Assembly (NCBI GenBank): GCA_026393675.1
Contig: JAPKZQ010000003.1
Span: forward strand, 62,001-126,000
Direction: 5' to 3'
Source: Acidobacteriota bacterium
Lineage (GTDB): Bacteria; Acidobacteriota; Vicinamibacteria; Vicinamibacterales; JAKQTR01
DNA length: 64,000 bases
Positions 7,128 through 15,488 of this stretch are shown here, one piece after another; positions within the stretch are counted from its first letter, which is position 1; each line of letters begins with the position of its first letter. The translations under genes were made by a program, and so were the position numbers. The notes beneath the pieces were generated by a model. That model made no database searches and was not told the DNA's origin. It was given only the letters and a program-made list of their open reading frames with translations.

Positions 7128-8426
7128 ATGGAATCCCTGGAATACCTCTTCGGCCTCGAGTTTCACGGCCACAAGTTCGGCCTGGAGAACATCAGGGCCT
7201 TGACCGGTGCCCTCGGACGGCCCCAGGCCGCCTACCGCACGGTCTGTGTCGCGGGGACCAACGGCAAAGGCTCGGTCTGCGCGATGGTCGCTCGGGCGTT
7301 GACCGCGGCAGGACATCGAACCGGTCTGTATACGTCTCCGCACCTGGTCACCCTTCGGGAGCGGTTCGTCGTCGACGGCGAGATGGTCACCGACGTCGAG
7401 ATGGCCGCCGCGCTCGATGAGGTGCGCACCACCATCGATCGGTTGCTCGAGCATGGCGGCCTGCGCGCCCAACCCACGTTCTTCGAGGTCGTCACCTCGA
7501 TGGCGTTGGTCATGTTCCGCCAACGTCGCGTGGACATCGCCGTGCTCGAAGTCGGTCTCGGCGGACGTCTGGACGCCACAACGGTGGCAACGCCAATAGC
7601 CGGCGCCATTACGACGATTGACCTCGATCATCAGGCGCATCTCGGCGGGACGATTCGAGCCATTGCCGCTGAGAAGGTGGGCATCGCCAAGCCGGGCATG
7701 GTTGTCGTGTGCGGCGAGCGAAAGCCGGAGGCCGTCGACGTGATCGATGAGGTCTGCCGCCGTCAGGGCGCATCGCTCGTTCAGGCGTGGGACGGTGTTG
7801 ACGTGTCTGCCTCGTCGAGGGCCGGATTGACGACGATGGCGCTGCGGACGCCGGCGCGGTCGTACGCCCCGTGCACCCTCGCCCTCCGCGGGGTTCATCA
7901 GATCGGGAACGCCGTGGTGGCGGTGCGACTCCTCGAAGCATTGGACGCGGCTGGCGTCTCCGTTCCGCCTCCAGCGGTCGTCGACGGCCTCACGCGGGCA
8001 CGATGGCCATGCCGGCTTGAGCTGGTGTCGTTCGACGATGGCCGCGAGATGCTGCTCGATGCCGCACACAACCCGGCCGGAGCCGAATGCCTCGCCGCCT
8101 ACCTCCGGGATGCCTATCCAGAAGGTCTGCCACTGGTGTTCGGCGCGATGCGGGACAAGGACATCGAAGGCATGTTGCGTGTGTTGCTCCCGCACGCAAC
8201 GCGAATCATGCTGACATCCCCACCGTCGCCCCGCGCGGCGCCTCCAGCCGAGCTCGGGGCCCTCATCGCGACACTCAAACCCGAACTGCCCATTCAGATC
8301 GAACCCGATCCGTCCAAGGCGGTTGCGTGCGCGTTTCAGTTCGGGCGCGCCATCTGCGTTGCCGGCTCGATTTTCCTCCTGGGAGCAATTCTGCCGACGA
8401 TTCCGCAACACGGTCGAACCGACTGA
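7128..8426 (+). CDS. folC: Bifunctional folylpolyglutamate synthase / dihydrofolate synthase
   Basis: A cytoplasmic Mur-ligase-family enzyme that adds glutamate to dihydropteroate and folates using ATP. The ATP-binding loop VAGTNGKGSVCAMV, the YTSPHL motif, the VLEVGLGGRLDATN-like motif (here VLEVGLGGRLDATT) and the LLDAAHNPAG segment of the C-terminal domain are all present. At 432 residues it has the usual length. It lies downstream of accD in the same direction, the order seen in many bacteria. It ends about 125 bases before the next gene. Confidence 0.95.
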   Translation: MESLEYLFGLEFHGHKFGLENIRALTGALGRPQAAYRTVCVAGTNGKGSVCAMVARALTAAGHRTGLYTSPHLVTLRERFVVDGEMVTDVEMAAALDEVRTTIDRLLEHGGLRAQPTFFEVVTSMALVMFRQRRVDIAVLEVGLGGRLDATTVATPIAGAITTIDLDHQAHLGGTIRAIAAEKVGIAKPGMVVVCGERKPEAVDVIDEVCRRQGASLVQAWDGVDVSASSRAGLTTMALRTPARSYAPCTLALRGVHQIGNAVVAVRLLEALDAAGVSVPPPAVVDGLTRARWPCRLELVSFDDGREMLLDAAHNPAGAECLAAYLRDAYPEGLPLVFGAMRDKDIEGMLRVLLPHATRIMLTSPPSPRAAPPAELGALIATLKPELPIQIEPDPSKAVACAFQFGRAICVAGSIFLLGAILPTIPQHGRTD

Positions 8427-8551
8427 CGCCGTAACCCGCGCGCTCTGGCGACCCGAGATCCGGCGGCCGGAGAGTCTGTCCGCTATGCTAGGATGCTGTG
8501 TTCCCCGCCATTCGCGGCCCAATCAGGGGAACAGCAAGGAGCCGGACCCTC

Positions 8552-9580
8552 GTGTCTTCCGAGAATAAACGCTGGCGCATCGGCGTCATTGGCGCGGGCG
8601 AATGGGGCCCCAACCACGTCAGGAACTTCGCCGCGCTTCCAGGAGCCGACGTCGTCGGCGTCGCCGACCTTCGGCAGGAACGCCTTGCCCGGATCAAATC
8701 GATACAACCCGGCGTCGCCACCTTCTCTACCGCCTCCGAGATGATGGCCACGGCCAAGCCCGACGCGGTGGTCGTGGCCACTCCGACCATGACGCACTTC
8801 GAGGTGGTGGGCCAGGCGCTTAAAGCCGGCAAACACGTTCTCTCCGAAAAGCCCCTGTGTCTCACCGGCGCCGAGGCCGACGAACTCGTGAAGCTCGCCG
8901 CCGATCGCAATCTGCGCCTGATGGTTGGCCACGTGTTCCTGTTCAACCCCGGCATCCTCAAGATCAAGGAACTGGTGACGGCGGGACATCTGGGCCGCGT
9001 CTTTTACCTGTTCGCCCGGCGGACCAACCTCGGCCCGATCCGCAGCGACGTGAACGCGGTGCTCGACCTCGCCACTCACGACATCTCGATCTTCAACTAC
9101 CTGCTCGACTCGGTGCCGGTCGAAGTCTCGGCGGTCGGCAAGGCCTTCCTCCAGCCGGGCATCCAGGATGTCGCGGTGATGACACTCCAGTACCCGGGCG
9201 ACGTGGTGGCCTCGATCCACGTGAGCTGGCTCGACCCGAAGAAGGTCCGCGAAATCACGGTGGTGGGCGAATCGCGCATGGCCACGTGGGACGACATGGC
9301 GACGATGGGCCCGGTGACGGTGTTTGACAAGGGCGTGCTGAAGAAGCCGCGCGAGTACGCGGACTTCGGCGAGTTCCAGTTGCTCGCCCGCGAAGGCGAT
9401 GTGACGCTGCCCAAGGTGCCGCGCGAAGAACCGCTCCGGATGCAAGCGCGCGCCTTCCTCGAAGGCCTCAACGCTCCCGAAAAACTCAGAAGCGACGGCC
9501 GGTTTGCCGCCGACGTGGTGCGCGTCGCGGCCGCCATCAACGAATCGATGTCGATGGGCGGCGCGCCGGTCAAGGTGTAG
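8552..9580 (+). CDS. Gfo/Idh/MocA-family NAD(P)-dependent sugar dehydrogenase (WlbA/WbpB-like)
   Basis: The N-terminal Rossmann fold has GVIGAGEWGPNHVRNF; the family's EKPLC lysine motif follows at the junction of the two domains, and a C-terminal alpha/beta substrate domain contains the LATHDISIFNYLL histidine. The frame is open to 8498, but GTG at 8552 is the better start: an AAGGAG Shine-Dalgarno (8536-8541) lies ten bases upstream, and the protein then starts just before the Rossmann strand. It is followed by an acetyltransferase, a glycosyltransferase and a DegT aminotransferase. In the WlbA-WlbC-WlbB route these activities oxidise, transaminate and acetylate a nucleotide-sugar at C3. 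The exact sugar is inferred from gene neighbours only. Confidence 0.85.
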   Translation: MSSENKRWRIGVIGAGEWGPNHVRNFAALPGADVVGVADLRQERLARIKSIQPGVATFSTASEMMATAKPDAVVVATPTMTHFEVVGQALKAGKHVLSEKPLCLTGAEADELVKLAADRNLRLMVGHVFLFNPGILKIKELVTAGHLGRVFYLFARRTNLGPIRSDVNAVLDLATHDISIFNYLLDSVPVEVSAVGKAFLQPGIQDVAVMTLQYPGDVVASIHVSWLDPKKVREITVVGESRMATWDDMATMGPVTVFDKGVLKKPREYADFGEFQLLAREGDVTLPKVPREEPLRMQARAFLEGLNAPEKLRSDGRFAADVVRVAAAINESMSMGGAPVKV

Positions 9581-9619
9581 CCGGGACGTTCAGCCGAGTC
9601 CCCCGGGGAGGGACTGATC

Positions 9620-10219
9620 ATGGGCGACTTCTTCAAGCATCCGCTCGCGCTGGTCGAAACCGACCAGATTGGCGATAAGACCAATGTCTGGGCCTACGCG
9701 CACGTGATGAAGGGTGCGGTGGTCGGCAGCCACTGCAACATCGGCGATCACGCCTTCGTCGAAAGCGGCGCGGTAGTCGGCGACGATGTGACGATCAAGA
9801 ACGGCGTGGCGGTATGGCAATACGTCACGGTGAAGAACCGCGTGTTCCTCGGCCCCAATTGCTCGCTCACCAACGACAATCGGCCCCGCAGCAAGCGCGA
9901 TTGGACACCGGTGGCCACCACCATCGAGGAGGGCGCCACCATCGGCGCTAACGCCACGATCGTCTGCGGCTGCCACATCGGGCGCTACGCGTTTATCGGT
10001 GCGGGCGCTGTGGTGACCAGGCCGGTGCCGGATTACGCGGTGGTCCTGGGCAACCCGGGCCGCGTGCGAGGCTACGTGTGCGAATGTTGCCAGCCGCTGA
10101 TCGGGCGCGGATCGCTGCTCACGTGCAAGAAGTGCGGGCTGCGTTACAGCAAAACGAGCAAGGGCGTGACCACACTCGAGGGTGATGCGAGGCCCGCGAG
10201 GAAGACCAAGAAGCGGTGA
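9620..10219 (+). CDS. Left-handed beta-helix acetyltransferase (WlbB/WbpD-like) with Cys-rich tail
   Basis: Residues 1-150 are hexapeptide repeats of the left-handed beta-helix family (VVGSHCNIGDHAFVESGAVV, GATIGANATIV, GAGAVVTRPVPDYAVVLGNPGR), consistent with acetyl-CoA-dependent N-acetylation of an amino-sugar nucleotide. After the helix comes a short tail with CECC and CKKCG pairs, a possible zinc ribbon, not usual for WbpD/WlbB, and then a basic end. GGGGAGG-type ribosome site before ATG. The last four bases (GTGA) overlap the start of the glycosyltransferase, so it is part of an operon with the flanking sugar genes. Confidence 0.85.
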   Translation: MGDFFKHPLALVETDQIGDKTNVWAYAHVMKGAVVGSHCNIGDHAFVESGAVVGDDVTIKNGVAVWQYVTVKNRVFLGPNCSLTNDNRPRSKRDWTPVATTIEEGATIGANATIVCGCHIGRYAFIGAGAVVTRPVPDYAVVLGNPGRVRGYVCECCQPLIGRGSLLTCKKCGLRYSKTSKGVTTLEGDARPARKTKKR

Positions 10220-10947
10220 CAGCCTCCCGCCCGGCCCTTCGCGTGATGGCCGCCTCGATTGCACACAACGAGGCCGCCAAGATCGGCCGCGTCCTCGACC
10301 GCTTTCCCCCTGGTCTGGTTGATCGCATCGTCGTCGTCGACGACGCGTCCACCGACAACACTCCCAAGGTGGCGGCTGGCAAAGGCGCGGTCGTGCTGAG
10401 GCACCCGACGCGGTCGGGCGCGGGTGCTGCCATCCGCACCGCCATCAAGTACGGTCTCGCCGAGAACTTCGACGTCGTCGTCATCCTGGCCGGCAACGAC
10501 AAGGACCGGCCGCCCGAAATCGAACGACTACTTGCAGCGATTGACGATGAGGGGTGCGACTTCGTGCAGGGGTCGAGGTACCTGCCGGGCGGCGATTTCG
10601 GCAACATGCCGTTCTACCGGCAGATAGCGACGCGCATCGTGCACCCGTGGCTGTTTTCGCTGATTGTGATGCGCCGCTTCACCGACACGACCAACGGCTT
10701 CCGCGCCATCCGATTGTCAGCGTTGCGCGCGTCGGGCATCGATCTTGACCAGCCGTGGCTTGACCACTACGAGCTGGAGCCGTACCTGTTCTACAAGATG
10801 GTCCGGCTTGGATACAAGGTGAAGGAAGTGCCGGTGACCAAGATTTATCCGCCGCACGAGCTCGGCTATACCAAGATGAAACCCATCACCGGGTGGTGGA
10901 GCATCCTGCGGCCTTTGATCCTGTTGGGACTCCATATAAAGAGGTGA
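10216..10947 (+). CDS. Family 2 glycosyltransferase
   Basis: A GT-A fold enzyme like polyprenyl-phosphate sugar transferases. It has IAHNEAAKIGRVLDRF, the nucleotide-binding VVVDDASTDNT motif and a GSRYLPGG segment. The DxD-like position reads GNDKD instead of the common DADG, so metal binding may differ. The C-terminal 30 residues end in one hydrophobic stretch (WWSILRPLILLGL). Coupled by a GTGA overlap to the acetyltransferase and three bases before the aminotransferase, it likely uses or transfers the sugar made by this operon. Confidence 0.85.
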   Translation: MTASRPALRVMAASIAHNEAAKIGRVLDRFPPGLVDRIVVVDDASTDNTPKVAAGKGAVVLRHPTRSGAGAAIRTAIKYGLAENFDVVVILAGNDKDRPPEIERLLAAIDDEGCDFVQGSRYLPGGDFGNMPFYRQIATRIVHPWLFSLIVMRRFTDTTNGFRAIRLSALRASGIDLDQPWLDHYELEPYLFYKMVRLGYKVKEVPVTKIYPPHELGYTKMKPITGWWSILRPLILLGLHIKR

Positions 10948-10950
10948 CGC

Positions 10951-12060
10951 GTGGACATCGTACCGTTTGTTGATCTGGCGGCTCATCATGCGCCCATCCG
11001 CGAGCAGTTGAACGAAGCGGTGGGCAAGGTGCTGACGCACGGCAAGTACATTCTCGGCCCCGAGGTGGAGGCGTTCGAACAGGGTTTCGCGAAGCTGGTT
11101 GGGGCCAGGCACGCCATCGGCGTCAGCTCAGGCCTCGACGCCCTGCGGATCGCCTTCGAGGCATTGGGCATCAAGGCCGGTGACGAAGTGATCGTGCCGG
11201 GCAACACGTTTATCGCGACGGCGCTCGCGGTGTCGGCGGTGGGTGCGGTGCCGGTGCTGGTTGATTGCGACCCCGAGACCTACAACATCAACGTCAATCT
11301 GATCGAACCCGTCATCACGAAGAAGACCAAGGCTATCTGCCCGGTGCACCTGTACGGCCAGGCGGTCGACATGGACGCGATCCTGGCGATCGCGAAAAAG
11401 CACGGTCTCAAGGTTGTCGAGGACGCATGCCAGGCGCACGGGTCGCGGTACAAGGGCAAGGGTTGCGGGTCGATGGGCGATTTCGGGACGTTCAGCTTCT
11501 ACCCGGGCAAGAACCTCGGCGGGATGGGCGACGGCGGCATGGTGACCACCAACGACGACGGGCTGGCGGCGACCGTGAGGCAGTTGCGGGCGTACGGCGA
11601 GTCGAAGAAGTACCACCACGTCGTGAAGGGCACCAACGCGCGGCTCGACACGATTCAGGCGGCGATTCTCGGCGTGAAGCTGCCGCGGCTCGAGGCATGC
11701 AATGCCTTGCGGCGCAAGCACGCCCACGCGTATGACGCGGGCTTGAAGGGGATTCCAAATGTCGTGGCGCCGAAGATTCCGGCGGACGACCCGTCACACA
11801 TCTACCACCTGTATGTCATCCGAACGCCGAAGCGCGAGCAGTTGCAGCACTTCCTGCACGAGAAGGGCATCCAGACCGGCATCCACTACCCGATTCCGAT
11901 CCACCGCCAGCCGGCGTATGCGGAACTGGCGTCGAGCGCGAGCCGTCTGCCGGTGACCGACGGGACCGCGGACCAGATTCTGTCGCTGCCGATGTTCCCG
12001 GAGCTGACGCAGGCGCAGATCGACCGCGTGTGCGCGGCTATCCGGGAGTTCCACGCCTAG
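10951..12060 (+). CDS. DegT/DnrJ/EryC1/StrS-family PLP aminotransferase (WlbC/WbpE-like)
   Basis: A sugar-nucleotide aminotransferase using pyridoxal phosphate. It starts with [10 protein letters not shown], typical of the family, and has [15 protein letters not shown], the [15 protein letters not shown] segment with the PLP-contacting aspartate, and the Schiff-base lysine in [10 protein letters not shown] (K187). 369 residues is the usual length. GTG start, three bases after the glycosyltransferase. Together with the upstream dehydrogenase and acetyltransferase it forms the three-enzyme set for a 3-acetamido sugar. Confidence 0.92.
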   Translation: MDIVPFVDLAAHHAPIREQLNEAVGKVLTHGKYILGPEVEAFEQGFAKLVGARHAIGVSSGLDALRIAFEALGIKAGDEVIVPGNTFIATALAVSAVGAVPVLVDCDPETYNINVNLIEPVITKKTKAICPVHLYGQAVDMDAILAIAKKHGLKVVEDACQAHGSRYKGKGCGSMGDFGTFSFYPGKNLGGMGDGGMVTTNDDGLAATVRQLRAYGESKKYHHVVKGTNARLDTIQAAILGVKLPRLEACNALRRKHAHAYDAGLKGIPNVVAPKIPADDPSHIYHLYVIRTPKREQLQHFLHEKGIQTGIHYPIPIHRQPAYAELASSASRLPVTDGTADQILSLPMFPELTQAQIDRVCAAIREFHA

Positions 12061-12150
12061 CGGGAAAGAGGTCGGGTGACTTTTTCCTTCCGGCGCCACG
12101 TGCGAGACGCTTCCAACATGCGGAAGAAATCACCCGACCCCGTTTCTTTG
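12061..12150. repeat. REP-like imperfect inverted repeat
   Basis: GGTCGGGTGACTTTTTCC (12070-12087) is matched in inverted orientation by GGAAGAAATCACCCGACC (12122-12139), 16 of 18 pairs, and the similarity continues weakly outward (GAAAGAG against CTTTC-type ends). The 34-base centre is itself GC-rich. A partial second copy with GAAAGAGGGTCGGG follows the next gene (14088-14110). The element lies across the possible starts of the membrane-protein gene. Confidence 0.6.
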
Positions 12151-14088
12151 CCGGCCTGGGCGCAGGCGGCCGACGCGATCACGCTCCTGCTCCTGGCCGC
12201 CGCCACTGCCATCTTCCTTTACGGCGGCTACCGCGGCCGTATCGCTGGCATCAAAGTCTCCCTGCTCGATCCGTGGCGGCCGGCCATTGCGGCCGTCGTG
12301 CTCCTCGTCATCCGCCACCTCGTCGCGCGGCACCATCCGCTTCATCGGCGGCTGTGGTTCGCCGTGCTGTGGCCGTTCCGAGTGCTGACGGTCGCCGCGC
12401 GCGCCGTGACGCGCATCCCGGTCACCAACGACATCGATGAATTCGGCGCGCCGGGCGGGAGCGCGCCGTGGGCCGGGGGCGCATGGGTTCGCCCCACTGT
12501 GATGTTTTTTGTGTTCTGGGTGCTGACGCTCATCATGACGTACCCCCAGGGGACGTCGATGATGACCGTGCGCGATCCAGGCGACCCGTACTTCACCGTG
12601 TGGCGGCTCTCGTGGGTCGCGCACCAGCTGCCGCGCGACCCGCTGCATCTGTTCGACGCCAACATCTTCTACCCGGAGCGCTTCACGCTCGCCTTCTCGG
12701 ACGCCATGTTGCTGCCGGGCCTGATTGGCGCGCCGTTTCTCTGGCTGGGCATGCACCAGCTGTTCCTGTCAAACCTCGCCGTGCTCGCCACCTTCGTCCT
12801 GTCGGCGATGGCCATGTTCAGCCTGGTGCGGGCGCTCACCCGAAACGACGGGGCGGCGTTTGTCGCCGCCGTCATCTTCGCGTTCTACCCGTTCCGTTTC
12901 GAACACTACTCGCATCTCGAGCTGCTGATGACGTTCTGGATGCCGCTGGCGTTGCTGTGCCTCCATCGCGTCATCGCACAACCCAGCGCGCGGCGTGGCG
13001 CCGCCACCGGCGTCGTGGTCGCGGCCCAGGCGCTGTCCTCGCTCTATTTCGGGATCTATCTCGCGACGTGGATGGTTGTGGTGTGGGGCGTGCTGGCCGC
13101 GGGCGCCCGGCGCGTGCGCGCGACGCTGGCACCGCTGGCCGTCGGTTGCGCCGTAGCCGGCGTCCTGCTGCTGCCGTTGGCGCTACCCTACCTGGCGAGC
13201 CGCGGCGTGGTGGGCGACCGCGACCTCTCAGGGATCCAGTTCTACAGCGCGCACTCCGTGAACTATCTCGGCGCCCTCGAACCCAGCATCGTCTACGGCC
13301 GGCAGTTGGCGCGGTTCCACGGCCCCGAGGCCTCGCTGTTCCCGGGCCTGACGGTCGTCGTGCTGGCCGCCGTCGCGTTGTGGCCGCCGTTCTCGCTGGT
13401 CCGGCTGGCCTACGGGGTGGGGCTGCTGTTTGCGTTTGATGCCTCGCTGGGTCTGAACGGCATCACGTATCCCCTGCTCTATCACGCGTTGTTCCCCTTC
13501 CGCGGCCTGCGCGTGCCGGCGCGCTTCTCGATGCTGGTCGGCGTGTCGCTTTCCGTGCTGGCGGGGTACGGCGTGGCGCGCATCACCGGCTGGCTGCGGC
13601 GGCCCTGGTCACGCTATATGCTGGCGGCCGCGCTGGCGGCCATCGTGCTGATGGAGAGCCGCGTGGTGCTCACCTTTGTGCCAGCACCCCGCAACCCGCC
13701 GCAGATCTACGAGTTCTTCAAGGGCCGGCCAGCCGGGGTCATCGCGGAGCTCCCGGTGCCCGACGCCGAGGCCAACTTCTGGAAGGAAGCGCGCTACGAG
13801 TACTTCTCGACGTTCCACTGGATGACGCTCGTCAACGGCAACAGCGGCTTCTTCCCGCGTTCGTACATGACGTTCCTGCGCGAGGCGCGCGCGTTCCCCG
13901 ACGACCAGTCGGTCATGATGTTCCGCCAGCGGCACGTCGAGTTCATCGTTGTGCACGAGGATGGCTTTGGCGCCACGCGCTACGACGAGGTGATCGCCGC
14001 CATGGCGCGCCGCCCGGAGCTGCGCCTGGTGGCTCTTGATCCCGGCCTCAGGCGTGGCGACGAGGCCCGCATCTACCAGCTCCGCTGA
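12076..14088 (+). CDS. Large polytopic membrane protein, GT-C glycosyltransferase-like
   Basis: About 12 hydrophobic segments span residues 25 to 520, followed by a soluble C-terminal part of about 130 residues. The first large loop, after the segment ending LTLIMTYPQGTSM, contains DPGDPYFTVW and FYPERFTLAFSD, an acidic loop as in GT-C transferases that use lipid-linked sugars. I do not recognise the exact family, and the transfer function is inferred from topology and from its place after a sugar-nucleotide operon. The start is uncertain: GTG 12076 (used here, with AGAGG four bases upstream), ATG 12118 and TTG 12148 all fall in or beside a REP-like palindrome, which may have replaced the original 5' end. 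Confidence 0.75.
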   Translation: MTFSFRRHVRDASNMRKKSPDPVSLPAWAQAADAITLLLLAAATAIFLYGGYRGRIAGIKVSLLDPWRPAIAAVVLLVIRHLVARHHPLHRRLWFAVLWPFRVLTVAARAVTRIPVTNDIDEFGAPGGSAPWAGGAWVRPTVMFFVFWVLTLIMTYPQGTSMMTVRDPGDPYFTVWRLSWVAHQLPRDPLHLFDANIFYPERFTLAFSDAMLLPGLIGAPFLWLGMHQLFLSNLAVLATFVLSAMAMFSLVRALTRNDGAAFVAAVIFAFYPFRFEHYSHLELLMTFWMPLALLCLHRVIAQPSARRGAATGVVVAAQALSSLYFGIYLATWMVVVWGVLAAGARRVRATLAPLAVGCAVAGVLLLPLALPYLASRGVVGDRDLSGIQFYSAHSVNYLGALEPSIVYGRQLARFHGPEASLFPGLTVVVLAAVALWPPFSLVRLAYGVGLLFAFDASLGLNGITYPLLYHALFPFRGLRVPARFSMLVGVSLSVLAGYGVARITGWLRRPWSRYMLAAALAAIVLMESRVVLTFVPAPRNPPQIYEFFKGRPAGVIAELPVPDAEANFWKEARYEYFSTFHWMTLVNGNSGFFPRSYMTFLREARAFPDDQSVMMFRQRHVEFIVVHEDGFGATRYDEVIAAMARRPELRLVALDPGLRRGDEARIYQLR

Positions 14089-14110
14089 AAGAGGGTCGGG
14101 CGCATTCTTG
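14088..14110. repeat. Partial copy of the GAAAGAGGGTCGGG repeat
   Basis: It begins at the stop codon of the membrane-protein gene and shares GAAAGAG(G)GTCGGG with the left arm of the inverted repeat at 12061-12150, so this gene has related repeat sequence at both ends. Confidence 0.45.
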
Positions 14111-14168
14111 CGCAAGTCGTAAGAAGTCAGCCGCTCCATTTCCTCTCATTTGATGGTGGTGGCCGGGG

Positions 14169-15383
14169 CTAGAACAGCGTCGACAGCCAGGGCGTTTCGA
14201 TTTCCGAGATGCCGGAGAGCACTGACAGATTGCCCACGATGACGAGCGGCCAGAACCAGCGGTGTGGCAGTTTGGCAATCTGGATGTTGAAGGCGATCGC
14301 CAATGGCAACAGCACGCGTGGGGCCGCGCCCGGGTCGCCTGTCCACACGGCGTAGCTCGTCACGACGAACAGCACGCAATAGGGCGCCGCCATTCGCCAC
14401 CACGGGCTCTTCCAATCCCACCGGGTCGCCAGATACACGGCCTGCACGGTCAACCCCACGAGCACCGCCGCATTGAGGGGCGCGGCCGACGCCCAGCCGT
14501 GTACGCGGAACTCGGTCAGCGTCGCCGACCATTTCGTCAGATAGCCGGCCAGCGGATAGCTGAAGCTGGCGGGGTTCGAATACATGAAGCTCGGGTACAC
14601 GGATCGGACATACATCGACCAGAGCAGGAACGGAAGGATGATGAGGGCAATCCGGCCGGCCGCGTTGAGGAGTTCGTCGCGCGTTCGTGGAATGCGATCG
14701 AAGAGCAGGAGGCTTCCGCCCATATTGGTTTCGCGCCCGAGGCCGGAAAGTCCCATGAGGCTGGCTGCCAGCCAGTGGCGCTGGCGCTCGTGGGCGAGGA
14801 TGGCCAGCGTCACCACCAGCATGCTCGGTCCATCGGCCAGCGACAACCGGACCGATCCGAGCAGTCCCGTCCCGTAGAGGCAGCCGATCCACGGCAGCAC
14901 GTTGCGCAGGCGCGACGGCGGCAGCCACCGCGCGAGCAGCCACGCGAGCGCGAGCCACGCCAGGATGTTCTGCAGCGCGAACGCCTTCAGGATCCACTCG
15001 GGTTGGCCCAGGCCCAGCAGGTAGGCCGTCCACGAAAACAGGATGCGTCGCGCGCGGTACGGCGGATTGTCGAGCGCGGTATCGATCTCCCGGTTGCGAA
15101 GCAGCGGCTCCACCGCCAGTTGCGCGTAGAACTGGCCGTCGTAGCCCCACGAATCCGGATACGTCGTGTGGGGAACGTTGCGGACGGCGGTCAGCGTGCG
15201 GTAGTAGAACTGGTCGCCGAAGTTGATGAGGGCGGTGAAGCCGGTCTTGCGATGATAGAAGTGCTTGATCGACACGAGGAACACGACGACGACCGCGATG
15301 TAGAGCAAGGTCGTGCCGATCGTCGCCCACTGGGCACGCGACGGTCGCGGAATGCGGGAGGACAGCGAGAATGTCAGCGCCAC
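14169..15383 (-). CDS. Polytopic membrane protein, tandem paralogue A
   Basis: 404 residues with about ten hydrophobic segments. The first extracytoplasmic loop contains YDGQFYAQLAVEPLLRNR and ALDNPPYRARRIL, a pattern seen in GT-C-like or mannosyltransferase-related membrane proteins; the end is EIETPWLSTLF. No confident enzyme assignment is possible. GTG start with GGAGG four bases upstream. It is the downstream member of a tandem duplication: the neighbour at 15489-16703 has exactly the same length, the same loop motifs and a matching leader. The pair converges with the GT-C-like gene and diverges from the radical SAM gene, which suggests a surface-polysaccharide setting. Confidence 0.8.
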   Translation of the reverse strand: MALTFSLSSRIPRPSRAQWATIGTTLLYIAVVVVFLVSIKHFYHRKTGFTALINFGDQFYYRTLTAVRNVPHTTYPDSWGYDGQFYAQLAVEPLLRNREIDTALDNPPYRARRILFSWTAYLLGLGQPEWILKAFALQNILAWLALAWLLARWLPPSRLRNVLPWIGCLYGTGLLGSVRLSLADGPSMLVVTLAILAHERQRHWLAASLMGLSGLGRETNMGGSLLLFDRIPRTRDELLNAAGRIALIILPFLLWSMYVRSVYPSFMYSNPASFSYPLAGYLTKWSATLTEFRVHGWASAAPLNAAVLVGLTVQAVYLATRWDWKSPWWRMAAPYCVLFVVTSYAVWTGDPGAAPRVLLPLAIAFNIQIAKLPHRWFWPLVIVGNLSVLSGISEIETPWLSTLF

Positions 15384-15456
15384 CAGGCCTCCGGACGCGG
15401 GGTGGGTCCCCGAGGTTCATCTACTCTCTGGTGCGCTTCGCGCTTTGTCAAGCCGG
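15384..15456 (-). promoter_or_regulatory. Leader block of paralogue A, duplicated before paralogue B
   Basis: About 73 bases with strong similarity to 16704-16776. Both carry TTGACA on the minus strand (plus-strand TGTCAA at 15446-15451 and 16767-16772), a shared CTACTCTCTGGTGCGCTTCG tract and GGAGG before GTG. No good -10 was found at normal spacing, so the promoter call is tentative. Confidence 0.45.
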
Positions 15457-15488
15457 AGACGGGCAGACTCAACCGACGCTGTGGCGTG

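Noticed and set aside
7083-8522. 479-residue minus-strand frame across folC
   Set aside because: It is antisense to an unambiguous folC, with no recognisable motif and low-complexity His/Arg/Asp composition.
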